NCBI GenBank assembly: GCA_034007295.1
Contig: JAVERC010000002.1
Location: forward strand, 62,001 to 126,000
Direction: 5' to 3'
Length of the DNA stretch: 64,000 bases
Source of the DNA: JACKCP01 sp034007295
Lineage (GTDB): Bacteria; Desulfobacterota; Desulfobacteria; Desulfobacterales; JACKCP01
A model generated the notes under the pieces. The model saw only the letters and a program-made list of their open reading frames with translations. It was not told where the DNA came from and searched no databases. Both the position numbers and the translations under genes were made by a program. Shown here in pieces: positions 43,376 to 52,382 of this stretch. Position 1 is the first letter of the stretch; every line of letters starts with the position of its first letter.

Positions 43376-44027
43376 ATTTATTCTTCAGCATGGATGGGGA
43401 CTTTCTTCATCATGCTGGAGAAGATGGAAAGAAAGGCTTGAAAAAGATTATAAAGTTACTCTTCCAGACCGTGGTTATTTTGGGTCTCAAAAAAGAATAA
43501 AAAATTTTAAAACAAAATCCAAAAAAATTCTTGTATCCCATTCTTTTGGTCTTTTTCTATTTGAAAAATCAGTTTTGGAACAGGCTGATTTTATTGTAAT
43601 AATAAGCGGTTTTACAAAATTTCATCCAGAGGAAGCAAGGGAGGCAAGAAGGTCAAGGCTTCTTATGAAATTTATGCAGAAAAAGCTTTATCTTGAGCCT
43701 GAAAAACTTTTAACAGATTTTTACAATGGCCATGATTTAAGGGGTGATTTTGATTTGAATCCTGATGTTTCACTTCTTTTTAAAGACCTTGAAAGAATAA
43801 ACAGCGAAGCTCCAGACCTTGAATCTATAAGGAAAATAAAAAATATTTTAATTGTTCATGGGAAAAAAGATATGGTTGTACCTTTTTCAAGGGGAGTTTA
43901 TTTGAAAAATTATTTTTCAGGTGCCAAAATGATTGAGTTTGAAAACGGAGATCATGCACTTCCATTTATTTATCAAGATAAAATTATAGAACAAATAATT
44001 GATTTTTTGGGTATTAAAGAAAAATGA
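43350..44027 (+). CDS. Alpha/beta hydrolase, probable pimeloyl-ACP methyl ester esterase (BioH/BioG role)
   Basis: About 225 residues. ILQHGWGLSSSCWRRW (oxyanion region), nucleophile motif VSHSFGLF (Ser about 71, in S-x-S-x-G form instead of G-x-S-x-G), acid HGKKDMVVP and the catalytic His in GDHALPF. Its place between bioF and bioC strongly suggests it frees pimeloyl-ACP by removing the BioC-added methyl group. It is not close enough to BioH or BioG for me to name it. ATG overlaps bioF; its stop overlaps bioC (ATGA). Confidence 0.8.
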   Translation: MNIKKDQPEFILQHGWGLSSSCWRRWKERLEKDYKVTLPDRGYFGSQKRIKNFKTKSKKILVSHSFGLFLFEKSVLEQADFIVIISGFTKFHPEEAREARRSRLLMKFMQKKLYLEPEKLLTDFYNGHDLRGDFDLNPDVSLLFKDLERINSEAPDLESIRKIKNILIVHGKKDMVVPFSRGVYLKNYFSGAKMIEFENGDHALPFIYQDKIIEQIIDFLGIKEK

Positions 44028-44788
44028 AGGATTTAATAAGAAAAAGTTTTTCTAAAAATACATCTACTTATGATGATTACGCAATTGCCCAGACAAAAGG
44101 AGCTTTGGTTTTAAAAAATGAACTTATAAAAGATAAAATTTATGAAAAAAATATTGAAAACATTATTGAATTTGGTTGTGGAACAGGTCTTTTAAGCCAT
44201 TATATCCATGATCTTTTTAATAATTCAAATATTTATTTTTCTGATATTTCTCCAGAAATGGTTTTGGAATGCCAAAAAAAATTTGTAAATAAAAGCAAAA
44301 GGTATTTTTTTGCAGTTAATGGAGAAGATTATAAAAAAGATAATTTTTTTGACTTAATAGTTTCATCTTTTACACTTCAATGGTTTGAAGATTATCAAAA
44401 TGCTTTGAAAAATTATTTCTTTTCTCTTAAAAGAGGCGGATTCTTATACCTCGCATTTCAGGGACCAGGTTCTTTTTTTGAATGGAAAAAAATTGCCTGT
44501 GAATTAGACCTGCCATTTACCGGAAATTTAATGCCTGATCCTGAACTAATTGAAAATTCAATCAAAAATTTCAGCTCATATGAAATTTTTAAAAAAGAAA
44601 TAAAACTTAAATACAAATCATCTCTTGATTTTTTTAAGTCATTGCAAAAAATTGGAGCAGGTCATAAAACTGGCAAAAAATCATATTCTAAAAAAGAACT
44701 TATGAATCTTATAAGGTACTGGGATAATAAGACTCACAATAATATTGAAATTACCTATGAAGTTTATTTTGTAAAAGGCATAAAATAA
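44024..44788 (+). CDS. bioC: Malonyl-ACP O-methyltransferase BioC
   Basis: 254 residues, SAM-dependent class I. The BioC N-terminus FSKNTSTYDDYAIAQ is followed by motif I IIEFGCGTGLLS (about 46-57), FSDISPEMV, and the SSFTLQWFED stretch. It methylates malonyl-ACP to start pimelate synthesis by the fatty-acid machinery. Overlaps its neighbours on both sides (ATGA, TAATG). Confidence 0.93.
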   Translation: MKDLIRKSFSKNTSTYDDYAIAQTKGALVLKNELIKDKIYEKNIENIIEFGCGTGLLSHYIHDLFNNSNIYFSDISPEMVLECQKKFVNKSKRYFFAVNGEDYKKDNFFDLIVSSFTLQWFEDYQNALKNYFFSLKRGGFLYLAFQGPGSFFEWKKIACELDLPFTGNLMPDPELIENSIKNFSSYEIFKKEIKLKYKSSLDFFKSLQKIGAGHKTGKKSYSKKELMNLIRYWDNKTHNNIEITYEVYFVKGIK

Positions 44789-45426
44789 TGAAAAAAATAA
44801 TTCTTCCAAAAAAAATTTTTGTTACGGGAACTGACACAGAAATTGGAAAAACATTTGTGTCATGTGTTCTTGCAAAAAAAATGAATGCTTCATACTGGAA
44901 GATAATCCAGACTGGAGATGACAGTGATAAAGATTTTGTAAAAAATATTACCGGCTTTGAAAAAGAAAAATTTATTGATGAAGCATATAAGCTAAAAAAT
45001 CCTCTTTCTCCATATGCAGCTTCAGTCAAGGAAAACAAAAATATTGAAATAGAAAATATTTTAAAAAAATTTAATGAAATTAAGGATGAAAAACTTGTAT
45101 GTGAAGGTGCCGGAGGGGTGATGGTACCTATAAAAAAAGATTATTTTATGTCTGATCTTATAAAAGATTTAAACCTTTCTAGTGTTGTTGCTGCAAGATC
45201 AGGCCTTGGAACAATAAATCACAGTCTTTTGACCATAGAACATTTAAAAAATAAAGGCATTGACATCTCATGTATAATTTTAAACGGTGAACTAAATTAT
45301 GATAATGAAAAAATAATTGAGGAAATTACAGAAATTCCTGTTTTATCCTTTGGTTATTTTGATTTTTCTAAAAAAATTGATTTTCAAAAATTGTTTGAAG
45401 ATAAGTTCAGGTTTGAAATAAATTAG
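44788..45426 (+). CDS. bioD: ATP-dependent dethiobiotin synthetase
   Basis: 212 residues. P-loop VTGTDTEIGKTFVS (about 12-25), the substrate Lys in YWKIIQTG, CEGAGGVMVP (about 106-115) and a C-terminal specificity loop. It closes the ureido ring of dethiobiotin from DAPA and CO2. The start overlaps the bioC stop. Confidence 0.95.
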   Translation: MKKIILPKKIFVTGTDTEIGKTFVSCVLAKKMNASYWKIIQTGDDSDKDFVKNITGFEKEKFIDEAYKLKNPLSPYAASVKENKNIEIENILKKFNEIKDEKLVCEGAGGVMVPIKKDYFMSDLIKDLNLSSVVAARSGLGTINHSLLTIEHLKNKGIDISCIILNGELNYDNEKIIEEITEIPVLSFGYFDFSKKIDFQKLFEDKFRFEIN

Positions 45427-45460
45427 AGTTTTTTGTCTATACAATAAGTCTGGAGTGAGC

Positions 45461-46744
45461 ATGAAAAACAATGATTCAAATTTCTGGCTTCCGTTTACAC
45501 AAATGAAGGAAGTTGATGAAATTATAGAAATAGTAAAAGGAGAAGGTGCATATCTTTTTACTAAAGACGGAAGAAAAATTTTAGATGCAATCTCAAGCTG
45601 GTGGGTTACAATTCACGGCCATGGAAATCAGGTTGTTGCTGATTCAATTGCAAAGCAGGCAAAAATTCTTGAGCAGGTTATTTGTGCAGGTTTTACCCAT
45701 TCAAATGCTGAAATTTTATCAAAAAGGCTTGTAAATGTTTTGCCTCCAAAAATTACAAGAATGTTTTATTCAGATAATGGGTCAACAGCAGTTGAAGTAG
45801 GTCTTAAAATGGTTTTTCAGTATTGGAAAAACATAGGCGACAAAAACAGAAAAAAATTTATTTCATTTGAAAATGCCTATCACGGGGACACTCTTGGAGC
45901 AATGTCGGTTGGAGGGAGATCCATTTTTACAGATCAGTTTAAAGAGCTTATGTTTGATACAATTTATCTTGAATATCCTTCTACTTTTGAAGGCGATGAT
46001 AAAGCTGAAGAAAAAGAAAATAAAGTAGTTAAAAAGCTTAATGAAATTTTGGAAAGCCAGGGCAGTGCTATTGCAGGCTTAATAATTGAGCCGCTCATTC
46101 AGGGTGCCGGCGGAATGAACATGGCAAGGCCGGTTTTTTTGCAGAAAATTGAAGCCATAATGAAATCACATAAAATCCCTGTTATTTATGATGAAGTAAT
46201 GACAGGTTTTGGAAGAACAGGTAATTTGTTTGCCTGTTTAAAGGCAAATACAAACCCTGATATTATTTGTGTTTCAAAAGGTATTACAGGCGGTTTTATG
46301 CCGCTTGCAGGAACATTTTGTACAGATGAAATTTATGAATCATTTTATTCAGATGATCCTTTAAAAACTTTTTTTCACGGCCATTCATATACTGCAAATC
46401 CAATTGGATGTGCAGCAGGCGTTGCATCCTTGGAGCTTTTGCTTAAAAATAGAAAATTTGAAAAAATTGAAGACTGGCATAAAGAACAGATAAAAAAGTT
46501 TAAAGATAATAAAAATATTGAAAAAATAAGGGTTTGTGGAACAATAATGGCTTTTGATGTAAAAACCTCTAATGGAGGATACCTTGACAAGGTAGGCAAA
46601 TTTTTAAAAAAAGAATTTTTAAAAAAAGGATTCCTTTTAAGACCCCTTGGCAATGTATTGTATTTTCTTCCTCCTTACTGCATTGAAAAAGAAGAGCTTG
46701 AAGTTTTGTATGATTGTGTAAATGAAGTTACATCATCACTTTAG
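45461..46744 (+). CDS. bioA: Adenosylmethionine-8-amino-7-oxononanoate aminotransferase
   Basis: About 427 residues from ATG 45461, with GGAG 5 bases upstream (a GTG at 45455 is part of that ribosome site). WLPFTQM, SSWWVTIHGHG, YSDNGSTAVEV, YDEVMTGFGRTG and the PLP Lys in VSKGITGGFMPL are the family motifs. Converts KAPA to DAPA with SAM or lysine as amino donor; the donor is not visible. Follows bioD by 34 bases. Confidence 0.95.
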   Translation: MKNNDSNFWLPFTQMKEVDEIIEIVKGEGAYLFTKDGRKILDAISSWWVTIHGHGNQVVADSIAKQAKILEQVICAGFTHSNAEILSKRLVNVLPPKITRMFYSDNGSTAVEVGLKMVFQYWKNIGDKNRKKFISFENAYHGDTLGAMSVGGRSIFTDQFKELMFDTIYLEYPSTFEGDDKAEEKENKVVKKLNEILESQGSAIAGLIIEPLIQGAGGMNMARPVFLQKIEAIMKSHKIPVIYDEVMTGFGRTGNLFACLKANTNPDIICVSKGITGGFMPLAGTFCTDEIYESFYSDDPLKTFFHGHSYTANPIGCAAGVASLELLLKNRKFEKIEDWHKEQIKKFKDNKNIEKIRVCGTIMAFDVKTSNGGYLDKVGKFLKKEFLKKGFLLRPLGNVLYFLPPYCIEKEELEVLYDCVNEVTSSL

Positions 46745-46755
46745 GGAGTCATTAG

Positions 46756-47487
46756 ATGGAAAATGAAAAAAGAATCGCACTTGTGACAGGAGCTTCAAGG
46801 GGAATAGGAAAATCTATTGCATTAAAACTTGCAAAAATGGGTTTTAAAGTAATAATAAATTTTTCATCCTCTGAAAATGAAGCAAAAAAAGTTCTTGAAG
46901 AAATTGAAAATTTTGGCGGCCAGGGACGTCTTGCATGTTTTGATGTTACTGACAGAAAAGCATGCAAAGAAGAGTTTTCCAAAATAACTGAAACAGAAAA
47001 AAGACTTGACGTATTAATTCATAACGCAGGAATAAGAAAAGACGGACTTGCCGTAAGAATGAAGGATGAAGACTGGGACAGAGTAATTGATGTAAATCTT
47101 ACAGCTTTTTTTAACCTTGCAAAACCTTCAGTCAAGCTGATGCTCAAAAATAAATGGGGAAGAATAGTAGGCATTTCATCTACTTCTGGTCAGGCTGGAG
47201 TTCCAGGGCAGATAAATTATTCAGCTTCAAAGGCAGGTCTTATAGGAGCTTTGAAATCCCTTTCAAAAGAAATAGGTGTAAGAAACATTACTGTAAATGC
47301 AGTAAGTCCAGGATTTATTGAAACTGAAATGACAGAAGCCCTTGACAGGGAAAAAATAATTGAAACAATACCTATGCAAAGATTTGGAACTGTGGCAGAA
47401 GTTGCATCTGTTGCAGGATTTTTATGCTCTGAAGAAGCATCATATGTAACAGGGCAGGTAATCGGCGTTAACGGCGGAATATATTAA
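46756..47487 (+). CDS. fabG: 3-oxoacyl-ACP reductase, FabG-type
   Basis: 243 residues. Short-chain dehydrogenase with TGASRGIGKS (about 11-20), HNAGIRKDGL (Asn), the Ser in ISSTSGQAG, and YSASKAG (Tyr/Lys, about 154-160). 11 bases behind bioA. It may be the general FabG or a copy serving pimeloyl chain growth. GGGAG is placed before the ATG. Confidence 0.88.
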   Translation: MENEKRIALVTGASRGIGKSIALKLAKMGFKVIINFSSSENEAKKVLEEIENFGGQGRLACFDVTDRKACKEEFSKITETEKRLDVLIHNAGIRKDGLAVRMKDEDWDRVIDVNLTAFFNLAKPSVKLMLKNKWGRIVGISSTSGQAGVPGQINYSASKAGLIGALKSLSKEIGVRNITVNAVSPGFIETEMTEALDREKIIETIPMQRFGTVAEVASVAGFLCSEEASYVTGQVIGVNGGIY

Positions 47488-47504
47488 TCTGAAAGGAAAT
47501 TAAA

Positions 47505-47681
47505 ATGGCTTTGGATAAAGAATTGCTTGATATACTTGCATGTCCTGTATGCAAGGGTGATGTTTATGAATCAGAAGATAAAAATTTTCTTATCTGTGAA
47601 AAATGCAGGCTTAAATTTCCTGTAAAGGAAGGTATCCCTGTAATGCTTCCTGAAGAAGCACTGCCTCTTGATGAAAAATAA
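47505..47681 (+). CDS. Trm112 family protein (short zinc-ribbon)
   Basis: 58 residues. LLDILACPVCKG and CEKCRLKFPVKEGIPVMLPEEA give the two CxxC pairs (Cys 13, 16, 31, 34) and the IPVML end of the Trm112/YcaR family. These proteins activate methyltransferases or act in other small roles. AAAGGAAA lies before the ATG. 17 bases after fabG and 5 bases before the DUF4416 gene, so cotranscribed. Confidence 0.9.
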   Translation: MALDKELLDILACPVCKGDVYESEDKNFLICEKCRLKFPVKEGIPVMLPEEALPLDEK

Positions 47682-47686
47682 TATTA

Positions 47687-48217
47687 ATGAGTAAACCTTT
47701 TTTTCCGAAAAAAGGACTTGTAATAACAGCCCTTATGACAGGCAATAAAAAGCTTTTTACTTTTGCATTAAAAGAGCTTGAAAAAGAATTCGGGGGCTGT
47801 TTTCTTATTAGTCCCTGGTCAAAATTTACCCATTCCGTCTATTATGAAGATGAAATGGGTAAAAATCTTGAAAAAAGGTTTATTTGTTTTAAAAACCCTG
47901 TAAACCAGGGCAGCCTTTCAGATATCAAGCATAAGGTTTATCAAATTGAGAATAAATATCTTGAAGGAAACAAAAGAACACTGAATTTAGATCCTGGGAT
48001 TTTAACCCCTGACAAGTATGTATTGTCAACATTCAAAAACTTTTCCCATAGAATTTATATCGGGGATAAAGTATTTGCTGAAGTTGAGTTCACATTTAAA
48101 AATAATGAACCTGTTTTTTTTGAATGGACATATCCAGATTACAGGCAAAAGAACATTTGTTTATTTTTTATGATAGCAAGAAAATATCTGTTGTTTTTTA
48201 ATTCGTTTAATAATTAA
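47687..48217 (+). CDS. DUF4416 family protein
   Basis: 176 residues matching DUF4416, known from Desulfobacterota and related groups: FGGCFLISPW, SVYYEDEMGKNLEKRF, NLDPGILTPDKYVLSTFKNF, HRIYIGDKVFAEVEF and WTYPDYR. The fold and function are not known. Follows the Trm112 gene by 5 bases and precedes yicC. Confidence 0.82.
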   Translation: MSKPFFPKKGLVITALMTGNKKLFTFALKELEKEFGGCFLISPWSKFTHSVYYEDEMGKNLEKRFICFKNPVNQGSLSDIKHKVYQIENKYLEGNKRTLNLDPGILTPDKYVLSTFKNFSHRIYIGDKVFAEVEFTFKNNEPVFFEWTYPDYRQKNICLFFMIARKYLLFFNSFNN

Positions 48218-48232
48218 TGAAAGCGAGTTTTT

Positions 48233-49114
48233 ATGATTTCAAGTATGACCTCATATGCAAGATCTGAGAAAATAAATGAGAATATTAAAATATTTGTTGA
48301 AGCAAGAACCTATAACAGCAGATTCCTTGATATATCATTAAAAATTTCTTCTGATTTTACAGACTTAGAAGAAATAATCAAAAAAAGGATTTCAGCTGTT
48401 ATATCAAGGGGCAGAGTAGAAATTAAGTTTCACATTGAAGATTTGAGTGAAAATGATGCTTTGTTTTATTTGGATTACGCCAAAGCAAAGGCATATTATA
48501 ATATGTATGAAAAACTTAAAAATGAGCTTGGGCTTTCAGAAGAAATTAAAATAGAACAGATTTTAAAATCTGAAGGTGTGATAAAAAAAAATGACAAAAA
48601 GGATAATTCAAAATACCTTGGGCTTTTAAATGAAGTAATGGATGAAATGCTTTCTGACCTTGTAAAAATGAGGAAGGTAGAAGGTGAGGTTATTTACAAT
48701 GATTTTTGTGAAAGGCTTACCTTTATAGAAGTATTGATGAAAGAAATTGAATCTGAATCTGAAAATGCCGCAAAGGAATATTTTGATAAGCTTAATTTAA
48801 AAATAAAAGAACTTGTTTGTTCATCAGATATGGAAATAGATCAGGCAAGGCTTGCACAAGAAGCAGCTTTTCTTGCCGATAAAACAGATGTTTCTGAAGA
48901 AATTTTAAGAATTAAAAGTCATCTTGTTCAATTTAAAAAATATATGGATTCAAATAATCCTCCAGGCAGAAATCTCAATTTTTTACTTCAGGAGCTTCAT
49001 CGTGAAATAAACACCCTAGGTGTGAAGCAGGGGAATGTCCTTATTTCAAAAAATTGTGTTGAAATTAAATCTGAACTAGAAAAATTAAGGGAGCAGGTGC
49101 AAAATGTTGAATAA
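48233..49114 (+). CDS. yicC: YicC family endoribonuclease
   Basis: 293 residues. SSMTSYAR start, VEARTYNSRFLDISLK, RGRVEIK and the C-terminal domain with the PPGRNLNFLLQELHREINTLG motif. E. coli YicC is an endoribonuclease acting on small RNAs. Sits ahead of remA and gmk, the usual order in Desulfobacterota and Firmicutes. Confidence 0.92.
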   Translation: MISSMTSYARSEKINENIKIFVEARTYNSRFLDISLKISSDFTDLEEIIKKRISAVISRGRVEIKFHIEDLSENDALFYLDYAKAKAYYNMYEKLKNELGLSEEIKIEQILKSEGVIKKNDKKDNSKYLGLLNEVMDEMLSDLVKMRKVEGEVIYNDFCERLTFIEVLMKEIESESENAAKEYFDKLNLKIKELVCSSDMEIDQARLAQEAAFLADKTDVSEEILRIKSHLVQFKKYMDSNNPPGRNLNFLLQELHREINTLGVKQGNVLISKNCVEIKSELEKLREQVQNVE

Positions 49115-49243
49115 ATTCTAGATTTGTTTTAAAAAGGGTTGAAAATTAAAATTAAACCCTGAATTAATAATTTAAAATAAGTTATTTATTCGTGTTCTCT
49201 TTTTTTTGCATTTTTTCATAAAATTTTTAAAAAACAGATTGAT

Positions 49244-49256
49244 ATGTAAGGAGGTC
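49244..49256 (+). promoter_or_regulatory. Orphan perfect ribosome-binding sequence with a start-stop pair
   Basis: ATG-TAA (49244-49249) is immediately joined to TAAGGAGGT, a full anti-SD match. No ATG, GTG or TTG lies at a usable distance behind it. It is 59 bases upstream of the remA ATG, in the remA leader. Confidence 0.45.
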
Positions 49257-49314
49257 TAAATAAATTTTTATTCTTTTTTATAAATAATCAATCGAACTTT
49301 AAGGGCTTGTTATA

Positions 49315-49659
49315 ATGACTAATTCGTCCATAGGGAAAAATTTATCCCTGAAATTAAAATCAAATCAGCTTCTTTTAAACATTGGTTTTGGAAGTACAGT
49401 TGTAGCTGAGCGTGTTGTGGCAATTTTATCTCCTAACTCTGCACCAATGAAAAGGCTTAAAGACGATGCAAGAGATGACAGACGGCTTGTTGATGCTACA
49501 CATGGGAGAAGAACTAGATCCATTATTATTTTGGACAGTAATCATGTTGTTTTATCTGCAATTCAGGCTGAAACAATTTCCCATAGATATGCTGCACTAA
49601 CTGAACATAAAGAAGAACCTGCAAGTTTGGATGATGAAGAAGTAGAAGAGGTGGATTAA
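49315..49659 (+). CDS. remA: RemA-like DUF370 regulator
   Basis: 114 residues. The core LLLNIGFGSTVVAERVVAIL, SAPMKRL, DATHGRRTRSIIILDSNHVVLSAIQ is DUF370/RemA, a DNA-binding ring protein in Bacillus. It has an 18-residue extension before the core and an acidic tail (DDEEVEEVD). AAGGG 9 bases before the ATG. Stop TAA overlaps the gmk ATG. A regulatory role in this organism is unknown. Confidence 0.87.
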   Translation: MTNSSIGKNLSLKLKSNQLLLNIGFGSTVVAERVVAILSPNSAPMKRLKDDARDDRRLVDATHGRRTRSIIILDSNHVVLSAIQAETISHRYAALTEHKEEPASLDDEEVEEVD

Positions 49660-50216
49660 TGACAGGAAAAATTTTTGTGATTTCAGCACCTTCTGGTGCA
49701 GGTAAATCAACGCTTTGTAATTATCTGCTTGATGAAATGAAAGAACTTTCATTTTCTGTTTCATATACAACAAGAGAAGCTAGAAAAAATGAAACAGATG
49801 GAAAAGATTATTTTTTTATTGATAAAAATAGATTTGAAAATTGGATTAATGAAGAAAGATTTATTGAGTATGCCTTTGTTCACGGAAATTATTACGGCAC
49901 ATCAAAGGATTATCTGCAAAAGTCCATAAATGAAGGGAAAAATATTATTCTTGAAATAGATGTTCAGGGTGCAAAGCAGATAAGGGAAAAATTTGATAAC
50001 GCAGTTCTTATATTTATTAATCCTCCTTCTTTTGAGGAACTTAAAAAAAGACTTATAAACAGAGGCACTGACAGCGAAGAAATTATAAAGCAAAGGCTTG
50101 AAGCTGCAGAAAATGAAATGAATGCTTCAAAGTTTTTTGATCATATTGTTGTAAATGATGACTTTGAAAAAGCATCAAAAGAATTAAAAAACCTAATTAA
50201 AGATTATATTCCCTGA
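49659..50216 (+). CDS. gmk: Guanylate kinase
   Basis: 185 residues. P-loop ISAPSGAGKSTL (about 7-18), SVSYTTREAR, DGKDYFF, HGNYYGTSKD and EIDVQGAKQ are the family motifs. It phosphorylates GMP to GDP. Overlaps remA by one base; rlmB follows 11 bases later. rpoZ, which often follows gmk, is not here. Confidence 0.97.
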   Translation: MTGKIFVISAPSGAGKSTLCNYLLDEMKELSFSVSYTTREARKNETDGKDYFFIDKNRFENWINEERFIEYAFVHGNYYGTSKDYLQKSINEGKNIILEIDVQGAKQIREKFDNAVLIFINPPSFEELKKRLINRGTDSEEIIKQRLEAAENEMNASKFFDHIVVNDDFEKASKELKNLIKDYIP

Positions 50217-50227
50217 AAGAAAAACCA

Positions 50228-50959
50228 ATGGCAGAAAATGAATTTATATTTGGTCGACATAGTGTACTTGCTGCAATAAAAGCAGAAAAAAGGAAAATAA
50301 ATAAAATTTATATATCTGAGAAAAACAGTTTTTCAGATGAAATTTATTTTGAGGCCGATAAAAGAAATATCCAGGTTATATCAGCTGATAAGGATAAAAT
50401 ATCAGCACTTACCAAAGCCAAAAATCACCAGGGGATTGCAGCAGATGTAGGTTTGCTTCCATTCCTTGATTTTGATGAATTTTTAAATTCAAAAATATTT
50501 CAAAATAAGTTTGCAGTAATTCTTGACAGCCTTGAAGACCCATTAAATCTTGGCTCAATAGCACGTTCTGCACTTTGTCTTGGAGCAGATGTTCTTATTA
50601 TTCCAAAGGACAGGTCTGTTCGTCCAACACCTTTTGCATCAAAAATTTCAGCAGGTGCACTTGAATATATCCCACTGATTGTCCAGACAAATATTGTAAA
50701 TACAATAAAAGATCTTAAAACAAACGGTTTCTGGATAGGCGGGCTTGACGGGGATGGCAGTGATACAATTGAAAATTCTTCAATAACACCGCCATTTGCA
50801 CTTGTTGTTGGCAGCGAAGGAAAAGGTATAAGGCCTCTTGTTAGAAAAAATCTTGATTTTGTGTTTAAAATTGAGCAAACAGGCCCTGTTACATCTCTTA
50901 ATGCATCTTCAGCTGCAGCAATTGGAATTTATGAGTGTGCAAAAAAAATAAAATTTTAG
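50228..50959 (+). CDS. rlmB: 23S rRNA 2'-O-ribose methyltransferase (RlmB/TrmH type)
   Basis: 243 residues, SPOUT superfamily. N-terminal substrate-binding domain (FGRHSVLAAI), then knotted domain with DSLEDPLNLGSIARSA (about 98-113), VVGSEGKGIRPLVRKN and a final PVTSLNASSAAAIGIYE motif. It probably methylates G2251-equivalent. Convergent with folC, 3 bases between stops. Confidence 0.92.
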   Translation: MAENEFIFGRHSVLAAIKAEKRKINKIYISEKNSFSDEIYFEADKRNIQVISADKDKISALTKAKNHQGIAADVGLLPFLDFDEFLNSKIFQNKFAVILDSLEDPLNLGSIARSALCLGADVLIIPKDRSVRPTPFASKISAGALEYIPLIVQTNIVNTIKDLKTNGFWIGGLDGDGSDTIENSSITPPFALVVGSEGKGIRPLVRKNLDFVFKIEQTGPVTSLNASSAAAIGIYECAKKIKF

Positions 50960-50962
50960 TTT

Positions 50963-52225
50963 TTATTGTAAAATTTCATTTTTATCAAATGCTTGAATAA
51001 TTTTTCCTGAAAGATAAATAGAGCCTGCAACACAAATGATATCGTTTTTTGATGCTATTTCAATTGCTTTTAAACATGCCTTTACAGGGTCTTTTTCAAT
51101 TATTGAATTAATTTTTGTTAAATTTTTAAGCTCAATTGGATCAAGTGCCCTTGGCGAGTCTGGTTTTGTAAAAATAAAGGTTTTTGACAAAGGCTCAAGA
51201 ATTTTTAAATTTTTTAAATAATCTTTGTCATTTAAAGATCCAAATACAAAAATTATTTTTTGATTTTCCCCTTCAAGGTATTCTCTTAAGACCCTGCAGG
51301 AATCAGGGTTATGAGCACAGTCAACAATTAATTTGGGAGAGTTTAAAAATTTTTCCAGTCTTCCTCTCCATGATGTTTTTTTTATGGCAGCTTCTATGAG
51401 GCTTTTTTTTAAATCAAATATTTCTGGATAAAATTCATTGAGTTTAAGGCATGCAAATGCTGCAACACCAGAATTAATTATCTGGTGATATCCTTTAAGG
51501 TTTGGTGAAAGTTCAATTTTTTCATTGCAGTCAAGAAAAAAAATATTTTCTTGCTTTGTTATTTTAAAATCTGAATTGATAATAAATAAATCAGATTTTT
51601 TAAAATCGGATTCTTTTTTAAGAATTTCAATTATATTGGCGGCTGTTTCTCCGGTCACAACAGGAATGTTATCTTTAATAATTCCGGCTTTTTCTTTTGC
51701 AATAAGTTCAATTTTATCACCTAGAAAATCACTGTGATCCATGGTTACATTTGTTATTACAGATAAATGGGGGTTAATTACATTGGTTGAATCAAAACGC
51801 CCACCCATTCCTGTTTCAATAACTGCTGCATCAATTTTGTTTTCTTCAAAATATTTAAATGCAAGTGCTGTTGTAAATTCAAAAAAAGTTGCTTTTCTAT
51901 TTCCTGTATCATTTTTTTCTATTATTTCAAATAGTCTTAATAGAGAATCATTATCTATCATTTCCCCTGATATTTTTATTCTTTCCCTGAAATCATAAAG
52001 ATGAGGGGAGGTGTAAAGACCTGTTTTGAAACCATGATAACTTAATATTTGTTCAATATAAGAAGCAGTTGAACCTTTAGCATTTGTTCCAGCAATATGA
52101 ATGCTTATAAATTTATCCTGTGGGTTACCAAGATTTTGAAGAAGATTTTTGGTAATTTCAAGCCCAGGTTTAATCCCTGAAGCTGTTTTTGAAAAAAGAA
52201 AGTTTAATTTTGAATTTATGTCCAT
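50963..52225 (-). CDS. folC: Folylpolyglutamate/dihydrofolate synthase FolC
   Basis: 420 residues, Mur ligase fold. IHIAGTNAKGSTASYI P-loop (about 43-58), SPHLYDFRERI, ETGMGGRFDSTN, TNVTMDHSDFLG and DCAHNPDS. It adds glutamates to folates. Upstream on the minus strand are a decayed hairpin-repeat piece and the rpsU terminator. Confidence 0.94.
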   Translation of the reverse strand: MDINSKLNFLFSKTASGIKPGLEITKNLLQNLGNPQDKFISIHIAGTNAKGSTASYIEQILSYHGFKTGLYTSPHLYDFRERIKISGEMIDNDSLLRLFEIIEKNDTGNRKATFFEFTTALAFKYFEENKIDAAVIETGMGGRFDSTNVINPHLSVITNVTMDHSDFLGDKIELIAKEKAGIIKDNIPVVTGETAANIIEILKKESDFKKSDLFIINSDFKITKQENIFFLDCNEKIELSPNLKGYHQIINSGVAAFACLKLNEFYPEIFDLKKSLIEAAIKKTSWRGRLEKFLNSPKLIVDCAHNPDSCRVLREYLEGENQKIIFVFGSLNDKDYLKNLKILEPLSKTFIFTKPDSPRALDPIELKNLTKINSIIEKDPVKACLKAIEIASKNDIICVAGSIYLSGKIIQAFDKNEILQ

Positions 52226-52257
52226 AGAATTATCGTAATCAGTTTTAAACTAATAAA

Positions 52258-52305
52258 TAGTGACTGCCAAAAAACAGCAGTTTTAGTTTAAGGCTTATAA
52301 ATAGG
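52258..52305 (+). repeat. Remnant of a hairpin repeat
   Basis: TAGTGACTGCCAAAAAACAG then TTTTAGTTTAAGGC; only end-like sequences remain. Confidence 0.4.
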
Positions 52306-52328
52306 ATTTGTAATCAATTTAGAAATAA

Positions 52329-52354
52329 AAAACCCGGCCATAAGACCGGGCTTT
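52329..52354 (-). terminator. Rho-independent terminator of rpsU
   Basis: CCCGG/CCGGG (52333-52337 with 52346-52350) extended by A/T pairs, with a T-rich run on the minus strand. Confidence 0.85.
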
Positions 52355-52382
52355 TAAAACTTAAACAAAGGATATTTTAAAT

